Source of the DNA: Polaromonas sp. | GTDB lineage: Bacteria; Pseudomonadota; Gammaproteobacteria; Burkholderiales; Burkholderiaceae_C | DNA length: 7,931 nucleotides | Direction of reading: 5' to 3' | Assembly: GCA_023259235.1 (NCBI GenBank) | Contig: JAHFQQ010000159.1 | Coordinates: 1 to 7,931, forward strand | Part shown: positions 5,607-7,931 of the stretch, one piece after another | Layout: every line of letters starts with the position of its first letter | Position numbering within the stretch: position 1 is the stretch's first letter | Made by a program: the position numbers and the translations under genes | The notes under the pieces: generated by a model | What the model was told of the DNA's origin: nothing | The model's database searches: none | What the model saw: only the letters and a program-made list of their open reading frames with translations

Positions 5607-6686
5607 ATGGATCGTCGTTCTCTCATCAAAAATGCCGGCATAGCCGGTGTCCTGGCTGCGGGCGTAGCGCCAGCGGTGCATGCGCAGGCTGCGGTTCGCT
5701 GGCGCCTGGTCTCCAGTTTCCCCAAATCGCTGGACACGGTGTATGGCGCCTGTGAGGTCTTTGCCAAAAAAGTCAGTGATATGAGCGGTGGAAAATTTGT
5801 TATCAGCACCCATGCAGCGGGCGAGTTGATGCCGGCTTTCGGTGTGGTCGATGGTGTGCAAAATGGCACGGTCGAGATGGCCCACACCGCGCCCTACTAC
5901 TTTTTTGGCAAGGATGAAACCTTTGCGCTGGCCTGCGCCATTCCGTTCGGCCTGAACAGCCGCCAGATGACCGCCTGGATGTACGGCGGCAATGGTCTCA
6001 AACTCATGCATGAGTTCTACGCCAAATACAACATCATCAGCTTTCCTGCCGGCAACTCCGGCTGCCAGATGGGCGGCTGGTACCGCAAGGAAATCAAGTC
6101 GGTTGCCGACATCAAGGGCCTGAAGATGCGCATTGGCGGCTTCGGCGGCAAGGTGCTGGCACGCATTGGCGGCGTGCCGCAAAATATCCCCGCCGGCGAG
6201 ATTTATCAGTCGCTCGAAAAGGGCACGATCGACGCGGCGGAATGGATCGGCCCCTATGACGACCAGAAACTCGGGCTCAACAAGGTCGCGCCGTTCTACT
6301 ATTACCCCGCATGGTGGGAGGGCAGCACGCAATTCGACAACCTGGTCAACATCAAGGCCTATCAGGCGCTGTCTCCCGAGAACAAGGCCATCATTGAATC
6401 CGCGTCCGCTTTTGCACACGTTGAAATGCAGGCCAAGTACGATGCCGTGAATCCTGGCGCGCTCAAGCAACTGGTCGGCAGCGGAACCAAGGTTCTGCCG
6501 TTTCCCAAGGATGTCATGGATGTCGCCTTCAAGGAAGCCATGGCTCTGTATGGCGAGCTCAATGCCAGCAACCCGAACTGGAAAAAGGTCTATGAGGACT
6601 ACTCGGCCTTCCGCCGGGAAGAAAACCTCTGGTTCCGTTTCACTGAAGCCCGCTTTGACAACTTCATGCAGGCGCAGAAGCTGTAA
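5607..6686 (+). CDS. TakP/DctP-family TRAP transporter substrate-binding protein, paralogue 2
   Basis: This 359-residue periplasmic receptor is a close paralogue of the protein at 3960-5042; the first 33 residues are identical, including the RRSLIK twin-arginine-like signal and the PAVHA cut site, after which the sequences diverge. Landmarks are SSFPKSLDT (36-44), HAAGELMPAFGVVDGVQNGT (69-88), QMGGWYRKEI (154-163), the conserved Arg at 175 in KGLKMR, IPAGEIYQSLEKGT (194-207), and EWIGPYDDQKLGLNKVAPF (212-230) with the family Glu-Trp pair intact. It matches my memory of TakP, a TRAP receptor for pyruvate and other 2-oxoacids, better than paralogue 1 does. The GGAGGAG site and identical signal settle the start. 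A candidate promoter lies upstream and a strong terminator downstream. No small or large TRAP membrane subunit is encoded here, so it is either an orphan receptor or served by a transporter elsewhere. Confidence 0.9.
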   Translation: MDRRSLIKNAGIAGVLAAGVAPAVHAQAAVRWRLVSSFPKSLDTVYGACEVFAKKVSDMSGGKFVISTHAAGELMPAFGVVDGVQNGTVEMAHTAPYYFFGKDETFALACAIPFGLNSRQMTAWMYGGNGLKLMHEFYAKYNIISFPAGNSGCQMGGWYRKEIKSVADIKGLKMRIGGFGGKVLARIGGVPQNIPAGEIYQSLEKGTIDAAEWIGPYDDQKLGLNKVAPFYYYPAWWEGSTQFDNLVNIKAYQALSPENKAIIESASAFAHVEMQAKYDAVNPGALKQLVGSGTKVLPFPKDVMDVAFKEAMALYGELNASNPNWKKVYEDYSAFRREENLWFRFTEARFDNFMQAQKL

Positions 6687-6709
6687 GTTGCAAGTCGTTT
6701 GACTCCAGC

Positions 6710-6740
6710 AAAAGGGCCTCGCATCGCGGGGCTTTTTTTT
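6710..6740 (+). terminator. Rho-independent terminator after paralogue 2, probably bidirectional
   Basis: GCCTCGC-atc-GCGGGGC (6716-6732) forms a 7-bp stem with one G-U pair and is followed by eight T residues (6733-6740). Four A residues precede it (6710-6713), so the same hairpin with a short T-run can serve the convergent gene on the minus strand, whose stop is at 6810. It lies about 24 bases after the plus-strand stop codon. Confidence 0.9.
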
Positions 6741-6809
6741 GCCTGATCAGGAGTCCCGTCCCTGCGGTCTTGACGGCAAAGCCCCGCCGCTGAAAATTGC
6801 GGAGACGCG

Positions 6810-7580
6810 TCAGCGCAGTTCGGCGCGGCGGCTGTCCAGCGGCGTCAAAAATGAGTTTTGCTGCTGCCAGCTTGTCCCGAAGCCGGTAGACATGGGAAAA
6901 TTGCTGTCGGCAGGCTGGGTGTTTCCGTGTTCAGCCGTGGGTTTGCGTCGAGATTCGGCTGTCAGCGGCGCGAAGCCGCTGCTGCGGCTGCGACGCTGGC
7001 GTTCCAGGGCCGCACTAAGATTCTGGCGCGTGGCGTCGATCTTGGCGCCATCGCGTTCGCGCTGCGTCGGGTTAGCCGACGCGGCTGCTTCACCCAGAAA
7101 CTCGGTGCGGATTTCCTGCGCGGTGGGCAGGCCGTCAGGTTCCATTACCCAATACGAAATGCCGCATTGCAGCAGCAAAGTCTGCTTGAGGTGCCGGTTG
7201 CTGCGGGACAAGCCATTGGGCCCCAACAGATCCACGCAGCCGACCACCCGGCCATCGGACCGGCAGATGGTGAAGGTGCAATACACTCCGCCCAGCAATT
7301 TGTACCAATGCAGGCCCTCCTCCTTGGTGCGCGGAAGCATAAAGCGGATCACCGGAATCTTGATCATCACGTGGTGGTCAAAAAATGTCTGGCATAGCCA
7401 ACGCCATACCTTGCGCTCCTGGCTGTTGGCCAGCACGCGCGGATTGAGGGGCCAGCGCTTCGGGATCATCCTGCGTTTGCGGGCAACCCGGCGGGTCACG
7501 TACAGACACAACAAGGCGCCGAGCGCCATGCCGACCATCGTCGTCACAGCTATCAACAGCCAATCGGTAATCTGATTCAT
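6810..7580 (-). CDS. Membrane-anchored DUF2726-like protein with disordered C-terminal tail
   Basis: This 256-residue protein has one N-terminal transmembrane helix (about 7-27) followed by a strongly basic stretch (TRRVARKRR, 29-37), so the rest should face the cytoplasm. Residues about 48-165 resemble DUF2726: VLANSQERKVWRWL (49-62), IKIPVIRFM (73-81), LHWYKLLGGVYCTFTIC (90-106), DGRVVGCVDLLG (109-120) and LKQTLLLQCGISYWVM (131-146). DUF2726 domains have a restriction-endonuclease-like core; here the position usually occupied by Asp before F is Thr102 and the usual IELDD becomes VDLLG, so nuclease activity looks lost. From about residue 165 the tail is polar and low in complexity, with ERQRRSRS and many Ser, Thr and Gln. 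The ribosome site before the ATG at 7580-7578 is weak. The family is recognised by pattern; the role is unknown. Confidence 0.72.
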   Translation of the reverse strand: MNQITDWLLIAVTTMVGMALGALLCLYVTRRVARKRRMIPKRWPLNPRVLANSQERKVWRWLCQTFFDHHVMIKIPVIRFMLPRTKEEGLHWYKLLGGVYCTFTICRSDGRVVGCVDLLGPNGLSRSNRHLKQTLLLQCGISYWVMEPDGLPTAQEIRTEFLGEAAASANPTQRERDGAKIDATRQNLSAALERQRRSRSSGFAPLTAESRRKPTAEHGNTQPADSNFPMSTGFGTSWQQQNSFLTPLDSRRAELR

Positions 7581-7595
7581 GAGGACTTTCGCTTT

Positions 7596-7665
7596 TTGTT
7601 ATTCAATGTAACAAGGACTTGACCTGTAAATCAAGCGGAATTAGTCACATAAACCGTATTTATGT
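7596..7665. promoter_or_regulatory. Cluster of three inverted repeats in a divergent promoter region
   Basis: The 147-bp gap between the DUF2726-like gene and rsuA is more AT-rich than its neighbours and has three perfect dyads in about 70 bp: TTGTTA-7-TAACAA (7596-7614), CTTGA-8-TCAAG (7618-7635) and ACATAAA-5-TTTATGT (7647-7665). A -35-like TTGACC (7619-7624) faces rsuA but has no good -10 at 17 bp. The dyads are operator-sized, yet AT-rich promoters give short inverted repeats by chance, so regulation is only a possibility. Confidence 0.4.
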
Positions 7666-7727
7666 CTGTACTTGTCCAGCGGTAGGCGCCCGCCCGCCGG
7701 ATTGCACCTGTCGGCGACAATGATGGC

Positions 7728-7931
7728 ATGGCACGCATCCGGCTTGACGACAATCTTTACTCTCAGGGCTTTGGCACGCGACGTGTCTGTGCCGGGTTGA
7801 TCCAGCAGGGGCTGGTGACTGTCGCGGGAGTCGCTTGCGCTGAACCAGCCATTGAATTCGACGCAGATGGTTTGCGTTTCGCGGTGCAGGGCGTGGCGTG
7901 GGAATACCACGAAATGGCTTATTTGATGCTG
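7728..7931 (+). CDS. rsuA: 16S rRNA pseudouridine(516) synthase, RsuA type (partial, 5' end only)
   Basis: The first 68 codons of an open frame run off the right edge. They encode an S4 RNA-binding domain: LDDNLYSQGFGTRRVCAGLIQQGLVTVAGV (about 6-35), in which GTRRVCAGLIQQG is the RNA-contacting helix and turn. The visible end YLML is where RsuA proteins continue into the MLNKPxG motif that opens the catalytic domain. RsuA isomerises uridine 516 of 16S rRNA to pseudouridine. The ATG at 7728 is the only usual start in frame after the stop at 7683-7685, although no clear Shine-Dalgarno precedes it. Other S4-containing family members (RluB, RluE, RluF) cannot be fully excluded without the catalytic domain, but the short linker to YLML favours RsuA. 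Confidence 0.8.
   Translation, partial: MARIRLDDNLYSQGFGTRRVCAGLIQQGLVTVAGVACAEPAIEFDADGLRFAVQGVAWEYHEMAYLML

Noticed and set aside
5550..6470. 306-codon minus-strand open frame opposite the second TRAP receptor
   Set aside because: It mirrors the antisense frame of the paralogue, which follows from shared coding sequence rather than from a conserved antisense gene.
3960..6686. The repeated receptor genes as a sign of a transposon or phage insertion
   Set aside because: No transposase, integrase, terminal inverted repeats or target-site duplications are visible; gene duplication explains the similarity.
7641..7910. 89-codon minus-strand open frame at the right edge
   Set aside because: It lies opposite the S4 domain of the rsuA-type gene and has no features of its own.

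Overview
The window looks like a chromosomal segment from a Burkholderiales betaproteobacterium, most likely a member of the Comamonadaceae. Three things suggest this: GC-rich codon use, the protein types present, and two intergenic elements that resemble dispersed repeats I associate with that family. The placement is from recognition, not from a search.

Layout. Positions 1-3592 on the minus strand hold most of a branched-chain-amino-acid-type ABC importer operon in the order livK, livH, livM, livG; livG runs off the left edge and livF is expected beyond it. A strong hairpin terminator followed by a 16-bp perfect palindrome separates livK from livH. A repeat-like GC-rich element fills the livH-livM gap, and livM and livG overlap by ATGA. 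A 367-bp gap divides this operon from two plus-strand genes, at 3960-5042 and 5607-6686. Both encode TakP/DctP-like TRAP transporter substrate-binding proteins and are clearly paralogous. A 564-bp gene-free gap with hairpins, a repeat-like element and a plausible promoter lies between them. A good rho-independent terminator at 6710-6740 closes the second gene and separates it from a convergent minus-strand gene (6810-7580) for a membrane-anchored DUF2726-like protein. A 147-bp divergent intergenic region containing three inverted repeats leads to the start of an rsuA-type 16S rRNA pseudouridine synthase gene, cut by the right edge.

How the genes work together. LivK captures a substrate in the periplasm; LivH and LivM form the membrane channel and LivG (with LivF) powers import. 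The two TRAP binding proteins probably capture small carboxylates such as 2-oxoacids, but no TRAP membrane subunits are in the window, so their partners must be encoded elsewhere. The segment is therefore largely a solute-uptake region beside unrelated housekeeping genes. I see no mobile element, CRISPR array, phage gene or defence system, and no clear candidate for a wholly new system. The most interesting points are the paralogous binding proteins, with identical export signals but altered pocket residues, and the DUF2726-like protein lacking expected acidic residues.
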